NCBI RefSeq assembly: GCF_012489685.1
Contig: NC_080043.1
Coordinates: 11,278,223 to 11,342,222 of the forward strand
DNA: 64,000 nt
Source of the DNA: Lotus japonicus
Taxonomy: Eukaryota; Streptophyta; Magnoliopsida; Fabales; Fabaceae
Reading direction: 5' to 3'
This document shows positions 1-10,324 of this stretch, in pieces; the stretch's first letter is position 1, and every line of letters begins with the position of its first letter. The position numbers and the translations under genes are program-made. The notes beneath the pieces were generated by a model. That model was not told the origin of the DNA. It was given only the letters and a program-made list of their open reading frames with translations, and searched no databases.

Positions 1-493
1 AACAATTCCTCACCACCACCACAACAGCACTGCGAACCGGAACTGGAACCAACAAGTCGGGACGGGTTCACGATCAAGCTCAGCGACGAGATGAACAGCA
101 CGAAGAACAAATCAGCCTCGTCCAGATCCAGAACCTTAACCAACGGCAAACCCGAACGCTTGGATTCAGATCGAGAGCGATCCGACCACTCCACCATGTG
201 CTGGTGGTCGGGGTACTTGAGCGACGCCATATCGTTCTCATCGGCGCGTGAGCCACGCGCGAGGGAGTGGTGGTAGATAACACCGTGGGTGAACCTGCGT
301 GTGAGATCGTAGAGGTAAACTTTGACAGCAGAGGTTTAGGAGTGCTGGTGGCGAGGAGGACGGAGGAGGAGAAGGTGGCGGTGGTGTTGAAGAAGGCGTA
401 TTTGAGGTGGTCATGAAAATTGGGTTTTGGTTTTATGGTCTTGGCATTGATTGTTGCTGTTGTTGTTGTACCTTCTTCGTTGTAGGTGTTCAT
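1..493 (-). pseudogene. Exostosin-type (GT47) glycosyltransferase fragment, frameshifted
   Basis: Read on the minus strand, bases about 335 down to 1 encode VKVYLYDLTRRFTHGVI, then HHSLARG, KYPDHQHM and an aspartate/glutamate-rich stretch leading to DLFFV and SLSLIVNP. This matches the N-terminal part of the exostosin domain of plant GT47 glycosyltransferases, Golgi enzymes of cell-wall polysaccharide synthesis. A plausible ATG lies at 493-491. The upstream reading frame (MNTYNEEG to about 335) is out of phase with the exostosin frame, so one small indel lies near 330-340. The gene runs off the left edge, so the catalytic C-terminal half is not seen. I cannot tell a real pseudogene from a single sequencing error. 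Family assignment is from remembered family motifs, not a search. Confidence 0.55.
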
Positions 494-878
494 GAAAACT
501 GACTTTAGGGTTTCTTTGGGTTGCAAGGATTTGAGGTGGCTGGACAAAGGTTGGGGATGGTGGTGCGGTGGAAAATATGGGTCTTCACCTCATGTTTATG
601 AGTCTGTTTCACAGGACAATGGGTGGTGACTGGAGATTCAAAACTTTTGAAGCCTTGGGCATATATTATCTAATTGATGCTCCTTGTCTGTTTACTGTCT
701 CGTGTTCTGTTGCTCTTTTTGAGCAATTCAGCTGAATTTTGTATATTCCAGCACCTCTGGTGCTCCTATTTATATAACTACTTAGCTTATAAAAAAAAAA
801 CCTCATGTTTCTCGGTGCGATTGTTGGTGGTGTTGTGGTGTTGAAGGATGACAGTATGGGGGAAGAAGATGTTGGAGT
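494..878. other. Host-like flank left of the CACTA element
   Basis: This stretch lies upstream of the exostosin fragment on its strand and could hold its 5' leader and promoter. It has purine-rich runs and the poly-A run near 788-800. I see no coding region. The last three bases (AGT, 876-878) are the left target duplication of the CACTA element. Confidence 0.4.
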
Positions 879-1200
879 CACTACTACAGAAAAGGCCTTT
901 TGCCACGTTTCTGCACGCCCTTTCGCCACGGTTTAAACCGTGGCGATAGCTTGCGTGGCAATTGAGCAATTGCCACGGTTCAAGGGTGACCCATGGCAAT
1001 TTCTTCGCCTGTAACCACGGGTCGTAGTTGGTAACCGTGGCAATAGAGGCCACATATTGTCACGGTTATGCACATAACCGTGGCAATAGATGGTCTCTAT
1101 TGCCACGGTTACGTACTTAACCGTGGCAATATGTGGTGGCAATAGAGGCCACATATTGCCACGCTTACATAACCGTTGCAATAGAGGCCACATAGTCAAC
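879..1200. repeat. Left subterminal repeat array of CACTA 1
   Basis: About ten copies of TTGCCACGGTT or its complement AACCGTGGCAA, partly as back-to-back hairpin pairs (for example 915-945 and 1075-1120). The matching right array is at 32205-32325. The short ORFs seen here on the minus strand are by-products of the repeats. Confidence 0.85.
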
Positions 1201-1216
1201 TACCCAATTGCATCTA

Positions 1217-1331
1217 TAATTGCAGCCACAATTTCATAAAAAGTAACTTAGACTAATTGCAGCCACCAACTTAAATAAAAAGTAACTGAGACTAATTGCA
1301 GACACCAAATTTCATTAAAAGTAACCTCAAC
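1217..1331 (+). repeat. Three tandem copies of a 37-39 bp unit
   Basis: Units start at 1217, 1254 and 1293, each beginning TAATTGCAG and ending near AAAAGTAAC plus a few bases. They lie just inside the CACTA subterminal array. No coding potential. Confidence 0.75.
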
Positions 1332-1946
1332 AATGTAGCAGCTAAAGGAAATGAAAAATAAAACACTAGTGACAAAAATGAATTGAAAATATGTCATCTA
1401 CCTCACTAATTACGTCTATTTACATATTATTATGTGCCATGGAACCGTGGAGCTCTGCTTGGACTAATATTCGAAGACTTTGCTACCTTTCTTTTACTTC
1501 TCGTTCGATATAAGACATTGTCGGTATCTAAAACATATGACACCTAACAACATGCAAAAGGTGTCGTTAAGAAAATGTAAGGACTGGCAGTTCAAAAACA
1601 CAATCCAACATAATTACTTTAATCAAATGCATAATCAGCAAGATGTGCAAAATAACTACAAAGATGGAAAAAAAAAGTAAAGGACATAGAGATATGAGAA
1701 AGAGATTGTGATACTAAAATGGGATGCCCTGCTAGAGGTCAAACTCATACACTCTAAATAATCTACATCTAACTGATAACTTTGCCTCTTAACAAGAAGA
1801 ATTACTCAGTTAAAGTGAATAAAGACATATATTGACAAAATATGTAGAAGTAACAATTGATATTCAATACCTTCGAAGAACTGCAAGCTATCTCACACTC
1901 CAGACCATTAAAAATTTGTAGTCCTTCCATAGCCTAGCCTGAAAAA
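1332..1946. other. CACTA 1 interior, left part, no gene seen
   Basis: AT-rich sequence between the tandem repeat and the insertion site of Sirevirus A. A 66-codon open frame at 1480-1680 has no recognisable motif and an AT-biased composition, so I do not call it a gene. The GTAAG at 1947-1951 is the left target duplication of element A. Confidence 0.4.
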
Positions 1947-1951
1947 GTAAG

Positions 1952-3192
1952 TGTAAGATCAAGGTTTGATCAGTGGTTGCATCTCTATATTTTGATGATT
2001 ACAATTAAGGTTTGTGATGATGAACAATTGTGGTACCCTAACGTTTGTCTTTTTAAGTTGTGACAAACAGGTTCTGAATCTGACCCAAGCCTATTCGTTC
2101 AGAAGAAGAAGAACCAAGGGTTTCTAAAAAGAGAGCTCTTCATCCTACCATGTTCGTTCTGAACAGTGGCAAAAGCTTCAGAAGCTCTGAAGATGGAAGC
2201 TCTCAAGAAGATCTGAAGAACTCAAGTCAGAAGTTCTGAAGGCCAGATGTTCCAGTGGAACGGTCCAGATGCAGAAGACTCAAGTTCTGAAGACTTACAA
2301 GAAGTTGGTTCTGAAGACCCAAGCTATTCTAGCTCTGACGATCAGAAGTTCTGAGGAACTTGTTCAGAAGCAGAAGTTGCACGGTCAGAGGAATCCAAGC
2401 TCCAATCTGACGATGATCAGAAGCTTCATCAACGTTCATCTGAAGCTCCTTCATCTCAGTCAACTGGTGAAAAGACAGGTCATTATCACAGTACAACGTC
2501 GTACAAATCTCAGTCTGTCCGCCACCTACCTTGTACAGCCTAGCAGTCTGATATTACAGAATTGCCACTCCAACGGATAAAACCCTAGCAACGGCTACAT
2601 CACAAGTCTTGGAGTATATAAAGGTTGAAGAAAGAAGAAAGAGGCGAAGAAACTTTGCTGAAAATATTCAACATATACGAACCATTCTCTTAGCATTATT
2701 TCTTCATTGTTCTTAAACTTCTGAGTTTACTATTCGCTTGTTAGAAGCACTCTTTGTAAACCCGAAACCTTTTACATCATATTGTAAAGTTCATCAAGAG
2801 ACCAAGGTTGGTCGGATCTTGAGAGGACTGAATCAAGGCTGATTCAGTATTTAGCTAGTCTTAAGAGGATCGATAGATCAGCTTCTTAAGAGGATACTAG
2901 TGAGAAAATCAGTGTATTGTTAGTCACTTAGCAGGTTGCAAAGTGCAGTTGTAACACTCATTGATTTTAGTGGATTGCCTTCATCAGAAGAAGGAAGAAA
3001 TCACCTTCACAGGTGGACTGGATTAGCTTGAGCTTTTATCTCAAGTGAACCAGGATAAAATACTCGTGTGCTTTACTTCCTATCTTTCAGCACTTAGTTT
3101 TTATCTTTGAGTTTTGAAAAAGCAGAAAAAGTATATCCAAGATTCAAAAACTCTATTCAAACCCCCCCTTTCTAGTGTTTTTCGCACCTTCA
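1952..3192 (+). repeat. 5' LTR of Sirevirus A
   Basis: Begins TGTAAGATCAAGG and ends ACCTTCA. The promoter box TATATAAAG is at 2615-2623, with two AACGG motifs just upstream (2572 and 2590). The U3 part is full of CTTCAGAAG-like near-palindromes. The U5 end has the CCCCCC-TTTCT run typical of these elements. The 103-codon open frame at 2269-2580 lies wholly in the U3 and recurs in the other LTR. I do not regard it as a gene. Confidence 0.92.
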
Positions 3193-3206
3193 ATTGGCAT
3201 CAGAGC
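3193..3206 (+). promoter_or_regulatory. Primer binding site of Sirevirus A
   Basis: TTGGCATCAGAGC directly follows the LTR. It matches the usual copia site TGGTATCAGAGC, complementary to the 3' end of initiator Met-tRNA, with one change (T to C). Confidence 0.85.
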
Positions 3207-3252
3207 TCCGGTTCTGATTTTAACACCTAACAGTGTTCAGTGATCCAGAACC

Positions 3253-5124
3253 TTGTGTGAAAAACAAGCAATCGCCCAAGCCAATACTTCCGCTGACAAC
3301 AATAACAACAACAATCAACTCAGAGCACCAATCTTTGATGGTGAAAAGTTTGAGTACTGGAAAGATAGAATAGAATGTTATTTCCTTGGCACTGACCCAG
3401 ATCTCTGGGATATGGTCATTGAAGGCTATACTGATCCAGTAGATGCTTCAGGAGTGAAGATCCCTCGTTCTGAAATGACTGACGCTCAGAAGAAGCGTTT
3501 CAAGGATCATCACAAGGCGAAGTCCATGCTATTCAGCTCAATATCATATATTGAGTATGAGAAGATCTCTGACAAAGAAACTGCTAAATCCATCTTTGAC
3601 TCCATGGTCATGACGCATGAAGGAAATGAAGAGGTCAAGGAAACCAAGGCTCTTGCTCTCATACAACAATATGAGCAGTTTAAGATGGAATCTGGTGAAA
3701 CCATTGAGGAGATGTACTCGAGGTTTCAAACTCTGATTGCTGGAATCAGAGTGCTAAACAAGGGCTACTCTACTGGTGATCATGTCAAGAAGATTATCAG
3801 AAGTTTGCCTAAAGAGTGGAGAGCTTTTGTCACTGCCCTGAAACTCTCCAGAAATCTGAACTCTTTGAAGTTAGAAGAGCTTGTGAGTCATCTCAGGAGC
3901 CATGAGATTGAACTCAAAGGAGACAAGCCTCAGAAGAAAGACAAGTCTATTGCTCTTAAGTCAAAGTCTGACAAAGCAAAAGCTTATCAGGCAGAAGAAG
4001 AGAACTCATCTGAAGAGCTATCAGATGCATCTGATGATGAAGAGCTGTCTCTCTTCACAAAGAGGCTAAGCAAACTTTGGAAGAACAGACATAGCAAGGG
4101 AAAATGACCAAAGAGAAGCTCAGGAAAATATGAATCTTCATCTGGTCAGAAGAAATCATCTGGAAAGGAAGTCACTTGCTTCGAGTGCAAGGAATCTGGG
4201 CACTACAAGAGTGACTGTCCCAAGCTTAAGAAGGACAAGAGACCTAGAAAAGTCTTCAAGAAGAAAGCCCTCATAACCTTTGATGCAACTGATTCTGAAG
4301 AAGCTGAGTCAGAAGAAGATGAAGCTGTGGAGGCTCTAATGGCTACCACTAGCAGAGGTGCTGAAGCTTCAGAAGATGATTCAGACTCTGAAAATGATGA
4401 TGAGGTATTCTCTAACTTTTCTCTATCTGAGCTAAGAACTGCTTTATCTGAAATAATGAAGAAACATGATATTTTGCTAAATAAGCATAAAGAGCTTAAG
4501 AAGAAATATGCTGCTAAAACCTGTTCTTCAGAAATTCATGAGAAGTCAGTCTCTGAACTCATGGATGAAAACTATATTCTTATTAATGACAATGCTGTTC
4601 TTCGTGCTAAAAATGATGTGCTAGAAGATCAACTTGCATCATCTGATGTTAAGTATGAAACAAAATATGAGAAAGCGTTTCAAAAGTTCCTTGCAAAGGG
4701 CATAGACAGAAGTCTTATGGCTTCAATGATCTATGGCATGAGCAGAAATGGGAACAGTGGTCTTGGCTACTTTCAATCCATGAAAGATGAGTCAACTAAG
4801 TCCAAACGCGAACCCTTGCATAAACATTTCGTTCCCGCTGGCACTGTCATTCTGGTGAAATCAAAAGGGAAATTTAAACTTGATATGTCTAAATATTATA
4901 CTCAAGTTCCTCTGCATTATCCTCCTGTTGCACCCAAAGTTCCAAGAACTTCTGGGAAAACTAACAAGAAAGGACCCAAGATGTGGGTACCTAAAGCAAA
5001 AATTATTCCTGTTGCAGACATCTTATGCAGCTCAGTTAAGACACCTGTCATGGTACCTGAACAGTGGATGCTCGCGACACATGACGGGCACAAGGTCTAT
5101 ATTCCAAAAACTGACACCGCTTAA
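3253..5124 (+). pseudogene. gag: Gag of Sirevirus A, one premature stop
   Basis: Encodes the capsid polyprotein. Near the N-terminus are FDGEKFEYWKDRIE and LWDMV, the start of the copia-type Gag domain. A CCHC zinc knuckle (C-x2-C-x4-H-x4-C) is at about 4177-4218, followed by acidic and coiled-coil-like segments. The frame opens at 3253 on a TTG. The position matching the ATG of element B (7189) is not ATG here, so the start codon seems lost. An in-frame TGA at 4105-4107 cuts the protein before the zinc knuckle. The frame then runs open to TAA at 5122-5124, about 80 codons into the overlapping protease frame. Together with the nonsense codons in pol and env-like, this marks A as decayed. Confidence 0.85.
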
Positions 5125-5892
5125 GTCAGGAGGAGACGTTGGATTTGGAGGAAACCAGAAGGGAAAAATTATTGGAAAAGGTTCCATATGAGATGGAAAA
5201 ACTCCAGTTATCAATGATGTACTTCTGGTGGAAGGATTATTTCACAACTTGCTCTCCATAAGCCAAATTGCTGACAAAGGTTACGATGTGATCTTCAATC
5301 AAACTGGATGCAAAGCTGTTAGTCAAACAGATGGATCCGTTTTATTTTCTGGGAAGAGAACAAATGATATTTACAAGATCAGATCCTCTGAACTGCTATC
5401 TCAGAAGGTCAAGTGTCTCATGTCAGTTAATGATGAGCAATGGATCTGGCACAGACGCCTAGGACATGCAAGTCTCAGAAAAATTTCTCAACTTAGCAAG
5501 CTAAATCTCGTCAGAGGATTGCCTCATCTGAAGTATTCATCAGAGGCTCTATGTGAAGCTTGTCAGAAGGGTAAATTCACCAAGAAGCCTTTTAAAGCAA
5601 AGAATGTAGTATCTACAACAAGGCCCCTTGAGCTACTTCACATTGATCTCTTTGGACCAGTGAAAACTGAATCCATTGGAGGAAAGAAGTATGGGTTAGT
5701 CATTGTAGATGATTATAGCAGGTGGACATGGGTAAAGTTCCTAAGGCACAAAGATGAAACACATACTGTGTTTACCAACTTCATTACCCAAGTTCAGAAG
5801 GAGTTTCAATCTTCCGTGATTACTGTCAGAAGTGACCATGGTGGAGAATTTGAGAACAAAGCTTTTGAAGATTTATTCAACTCTCAAGGAAT
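4980..5892 (+). pseudogene. pol: Pol of Sirevirus A, first part (protease, start of integrase)
   Basis: Pol lies in the +1 frame relative to gag and overlaps its end. The protease active-site region reads WYLNSGCSRHMTG at about 5062-5100. The catalytic motif D-S-G is N-S-G here, which should abolish activity. A TGA at 5189-5191 replaces a codon that is cysteine in element B. Then come the GAG-pre-integrase zinc motif (WHRRLGH and CEACQKGK) and the integrase core up to RSDHGGEFEN. The reading frame ends at the insertion of Sirevirus B at 5892 and resumes at 19235. The exact 5' limit of translation is unknown. It may be reached by frameshifting from gag. Confidence 0.85.
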
Positions 5893-7116
5893 TGTAAGAT
5901 CAAGTTTTGATCTAGTAGTACAACTCTATGTTTTGATGATTACAAGTTAACCTTTTGATATGAACAATTGTGGTACTCTAACGTGTTTTTCTGAGTGTGC
6001 TATTTACAGGCTCTGACCTCAACTCAATCTCACACAAATCAGAAGCACTGTGTATAAAGGGTAACCCAAGCAACGCTTTCGCATTCACCATGTTCAGTAT
6101 GAACAGTGGAAAAGCTTCAGAAGTTCTGAAGCTATACAAACTCTGATGTGGACTCAGTCGCTAGAAGCTCTGAAGATCCAGAAGTTCTGATAACCAAGAA
6201 ACACTGAAGGTTTAGATGTTCTGATGGTGTAGAAGACTCTGAAGATCCAGAAGCTGAATAGTGGAAACTCTGAAGTCCAGAAGCAAGAAACTCTGAAGGC
6301 CATGTTCTTCCCTCTGAGTTCAGAATCAGAAGATACAATGGTCAGAGGATCTGTGCTTTCCCTCTGACTCTGATCAACCGGCTTCACAAGTTCCAATATG
6401 AAGTATTCCCCTGATCAGAAGTCTCCTAGGTTAAAAGGTCAAGTCGCTATCCAAGTACAAAAGCAAGTGTACCTTCCTGACGACCTACCTAACGTTCTCA
6501 GCCACAGCAGAAGCTGGATTTTCCAGAACTGCCCTCCAACGGTAGCATTTCCCATGCAACGCTCAACCCTAATCCTTGGAGTATATATAGAGGCTGAAGA
6601 TTGAAAGAAGCTGAAAATAAAAAGAAGAAAAAGAAACACATATACGCGCAAGACATATTCAAAATATTCTAAGCTTTCTTTCATCTGAAATTCATTGTGT
6701 TTACTATTAGCTTTTTAGAAGCAAATCTCTTGTAAACATTTCTTTGATAAACAGTTTGTTTAGTTCCTTTAGGAGATCAAGGTTGATCGGATCCTAGAGA
6801 AGACTAAGAGAGTGAATCTTAGTGTGAGCTAAGTCAGTGTAATTGTTAGTCACTTGTAGGTTTCAAGTGCAGTTGTAACTCTTACCTGATTAGTGGATTG
6901 CCTTCATTCTAAGAAGGAAGAAATCACCTTAACGGGTGGACTGGAGTAGCTTGAGTGATTTATCAAGTGAACCAGGATAAAATCCTTGTGTGCTTTTCTA
7001 TCTCTTATCTTTAGCACTTAAGTTCTCGAAAGATTTGTCAAAATCTTTAAGGTGGAAGTTTTGTTCTGAAAACGTTATTCAAACCCCCCCCCTTTCTACC
7101 GTTTTTCATACCTTCA
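5893..7116 (+). repeat. 5' LTR of Sirevirus B
   Basis: Starts TGTAAGATCAAG and ends ACCTTCA. TATATATAG at 6582-6590 is the likely promoter box, preceded by AACGG at 6538-6542. U3 contains many CTTCAGAAG / TCTGAAG repeats (6110-6310). Open frames on both strands here recur in every LTR copy and are explained by LTR identity, not by coding function. Confidence 0.93.
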
Positions 7117-7130
7117 ATTGGTATCAGAGC
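7117..7130 (+). promoter_or_regulatory. Primer binding site of Sirevirus B
   Basis: TTGGTATCAGAGC follows the LTR directly and matches the standard initiator Met-tRNA site of copia elements exactly. Confidence 0.9.
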
Positions 7131-7188
7131 GCAAGTTCTGATTACCACACCTAACAGTGTTCAGTGATCCGGGCCGGTGTGAAGAACA

Positions 7189-10100
7189 ATGACTGCCACC
7201 ACCAGTGAAACTCAAAGAGATGGTTACAACGCAAAGCCTCCTATGTTCGATGGTCAAAGGTTCGAATATTGGAAAGATAGACTGGAAAGTTTCTTTCTGG
7301 GTTTCGATGCAGATCTCTGGGATATTATTGTGGATGGCTATGAGCGTCCAGTTGATGCAGATGTAAAGAAGATCCCAAGGTCAGAGATGACTGCAGATCA
7401 AAAGAAGCTGTACTCACAACATCACAAAGCAAGAGCAATTCTTCTAAGTGCTATTTCCTATGAGGAGTACCAGAAGATTACAGATCGTGAGTTTGCTAAA
7501 GGCATTTTTGATTCTCTGAAGATGTCTCATGAAGGAAACAAGAAAGTCAAAGAATCAAAGGCATTGTCTTTGATCCAAAAGTATGAATCCTTCATCATGG
7601 AGCCAAATGAGTCCATTGAAGAAATGTTCTCCAGATTTCAATTGCTTGTAGCTGGCATACGACCTCTCAACAAGAGCTACACAACAAAAGATCATGTCAT
7701 AAGGGTCATCAGGTGTCTTCCTGAAAGTTGGATGCCTTTGGTGACTTCAATAGAGCTCACGAGAGACGTTGAGAATATGAGTTTAGAAGAACTCATCAGC
7801 ATTTTGAAATGCCATGAGCTGAAACGCTCAGAGATGCAAGATCTGAGGAAAAAATCCATAGCCTTGAAATCCAAATCTGAAAAGGCTAAGGTTGAGAAGT
7901 CAAAGGCTCTTCAAGCTGAAGAAGAAGAATCTGAAGAAGCATCAGAAGATTCTGATTAAGATGAGCTGACTCTGATCTCCAAGAGACTCAACCGCATCTG
8001 GAAGCACAGGCAGAGCAAGTTCAAAGGCTCTGGAAAGGCAAAAGGAAAGTATGAGTCCTCAGGCCAGAAGAAGTCTTCAATCAAGGAAGTCACATGTTTT
8101 GAGTGCAAAGAATCTGGGCACTACAAAAGTGATTGTCCAAAGTTGAAGAAAGACAAGAAGCCAAAGAAGCACTTCAAGACGAAGAAGAGTCTGATGGTGA
8201 CATTTGATGAATCAGAGTCAGAGGATGTTGACTCTGATGGTGAAGTCCAAGGACTCATGGCAATTGTCAAAGACAAGGAAGCAGAGTCAAAGGAAGTGAA
8301 GGTATGAAAAACGGTAGAAAGGGGGGGGTTTGAATAACGTTTTCAGAACTAAACTTCCACCTTAAAGATTTTGACAAATCTTTTCGAGAACTTAAGAGCT
8401 AAAGATAAGAGATAGAAAAGCACACAAGGATTTTATCCTGGTTCACTTGATAAATCACTCAAGCTACTCCAGTCCACCCGTTAAGGTGATTTCTTCCTTC
8501 TTAGAATGAAGGCAATCCACTAATCAGGTATGTGTTACAACTGCACTTGAAACCTACAAGTGACTAACAATACACTGACTTAGCTCACACTAAGATTCAC
8601 TCTCTTAGTCTTCTCTAGGATCCGATCAACCTTGATCTCCTAAAGGAAAACTATACAACTGTATATGAAGTTCTTGTTTACAAAGAAATTGCTTCTAAAA
8701 AGCTTATAGTAAACACAATGAAATTCAGGATGAAAGAAAGCTTAGAATATTTTGAATATGTCTTGCGCGTGTGTATTTCTTCTTCTAGTATTCTAGCCGC
8801 TTCTTTCAATCTTCAGCCTCTATATATACTCCAAGGATTAGGGTTGAGCGTTGCATGGGAAATGCTACCGTTGGAGGGCAGTTCTGGAAAATCCAGCTTC
8901 TGCTGTGGCTGAGAACGTTAGGTAGGTCGTCAGGAAGGTACACTGCTTTTGTACTTGGATAGCGACTTGACCTTTTAACCTAGGAGACTTCTGATCAGGG
9001 GAATACTTCATATAGGAACTTGTGAAGCCGGTTGATCAGAGTCAGAGGGAAAGCACAGATCCTCTGACCATTGTATCTTCTGATTCTGAACTCAGAGGGA
9101 AGAACATGGCCTTCAGAGTTTCTTGCTTCTGGACTTCAGAGTTTCCACTATTCAGCTTCTGGATCTTCAGAGTCTTCTACACCATCAGAACATCTGAACC
9201 TTCAGTGTTTCCTGGTTATCAGAACTTCTGGATCTTCAGAGCTTCTAGCGACTGAGTCCACATCAGAGTTTGTGTAGCTTCAGAACTTCTGATGCTTTTC
9301 CACTGTTCATACTGAACATGGTGAATGCGAAAGCGTTGCTTGGGTCACTCTTTATACACAGTGCTTCTGATTTGTGTGAGATTGAGTTGTGGTCAGAGCC
9401 TGTAAATAGCACACTCAGACAAACACGTTAGAGTACCACAATTGTTCATATCAAAAGGTTAACTTGTAATCATCAAAACATAGAGTTGTACTACTAGATC
9501 AAAACTTGATCTTACAGGAAGCTGTTGACTCTGACTCAGAATCAGAAGGAGATCCTAACTCAGACGATGAAAATGAGGTATTTGCTTCTTTCTCTACCTC
9601 TGAACTGAAACATGCTTTGTCTGATATCATGGATAAGTATAACTCTTTATTGTCTAAGCATAAAAAGTTGAAAAAGAACTAATCTGCTGTCTCCAAGACT
9701 CCTTCTGAACATGAGAAAATTATTTCTGATTTGAAAAATGAAAATCATGCTTTGGTAAATTCTAACTCTGTGCTTAAGAACCAGATTGCTAAGTTAGAAG
9801 AAATTGTTGCCTGTGATGCCTCTGATTGTAGAAATGAATCTAAGTATGAAAAGTCTTTTCAAAGATTCCTAGCTAAAAGCGTGGATAGAAGCTTAATGGC
9901 TTCAATGATCTATGGCGTAAGCAGAAATGGAATGCATGGCATTGGCTATTCTAAACCAATTAGAAATGAGCCTTCTGTGTCTAAAGCTAAATCCTTGTAT
10001 GAATGCTTTGTTCCCTCTGGTACCATATTGCCTGATCCTGTACCTGCTAAAATTGCTAAAAACCCTCTTAAAAAGGGATCTTTCTCTATGACTAAATATC

Positions 10101-10324
10101 ATGCAAATATTCCTTTAAAATATTATGTTGAGACACCCAAGGTGATCAGAACCTCTGGGGTAACTAACAAAAGAGGACCCAGAAAGTGGGTACCTAAGGA
10201 CAAGATTATCTATGTTGCATATATCCTTGATAGCTCCACTGAAACACCAATCATGGTATCTGGACAGTGGATGCTCGCGTCACATGACGGGAGAAAAGCG
10301 TATGTTCCGAGAGCTGAAACTTAA
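7189..10324 (+). pseudogene. gag: Gag of Sirevirus B, two stops and a solo LTR inside
   Basis: ATG at 7189 starts a copia-type Gag: FDGQRFEYWKDRLE at residues about 20-33, then a helical capsid-like region, a CCHC zinc knuckle at residue about 303 (8095-8136), and a Lys/Glu-rich tail. TAA codons at 7957-7959 and 9680-9682 interrupt the frame. Solo LTR C (8297-9516) sits between codons. Removing it with one copy of its GGAAG duplication restores the frame, so gag was in frame when C or its parent inserted. The final part (9731-10324) ends at TAA, overlapping the protease frame by about 110 bases, in the same arrangement as element A. Confidence 0.87.
8297..9516 (-). mobile_element. Solo LTR C, B family, inside gag of B
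   Basis: A single reversed LTR, beginning TGAAGGTATG and ending CTTGATCTTACA on the plus strand, flanked by the 5-bp duplication GGAAG (8292-8296 and 9517-9521). No internal region is present, so it arose by recombination between the two LTRs of a full element. Its U5 (about 8650-8700) differs from that of the LTRs of B, so it came from another copy. Confidence 0.93.

Noticed and set aside
933..1199. Minus-strand frames over the CACTA 1 left end
   Set aside because: They translate the subterminal repeat array and have no protein-like character.
2269..2580. 103-codon frame in the LTR of A
   Set aside because: It lies in the U3 promoter region, made of CAGAAG-type repeats, with no independent support.
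4105..4107. In-frame TGA in gag of A as a programmed recoding site
   Set aside because: Element B has no stop at the equivalent place, and A carries other private stops, so decay is simpler.
6154..6396. 80-codon antisense frame repeated in the LTR copies (also 9022, 18268, 57004)
   Set aside because: Its recurrence follows from LTR identity. Copies differ by ordinary substitutions and it is broken in solo LTR E.
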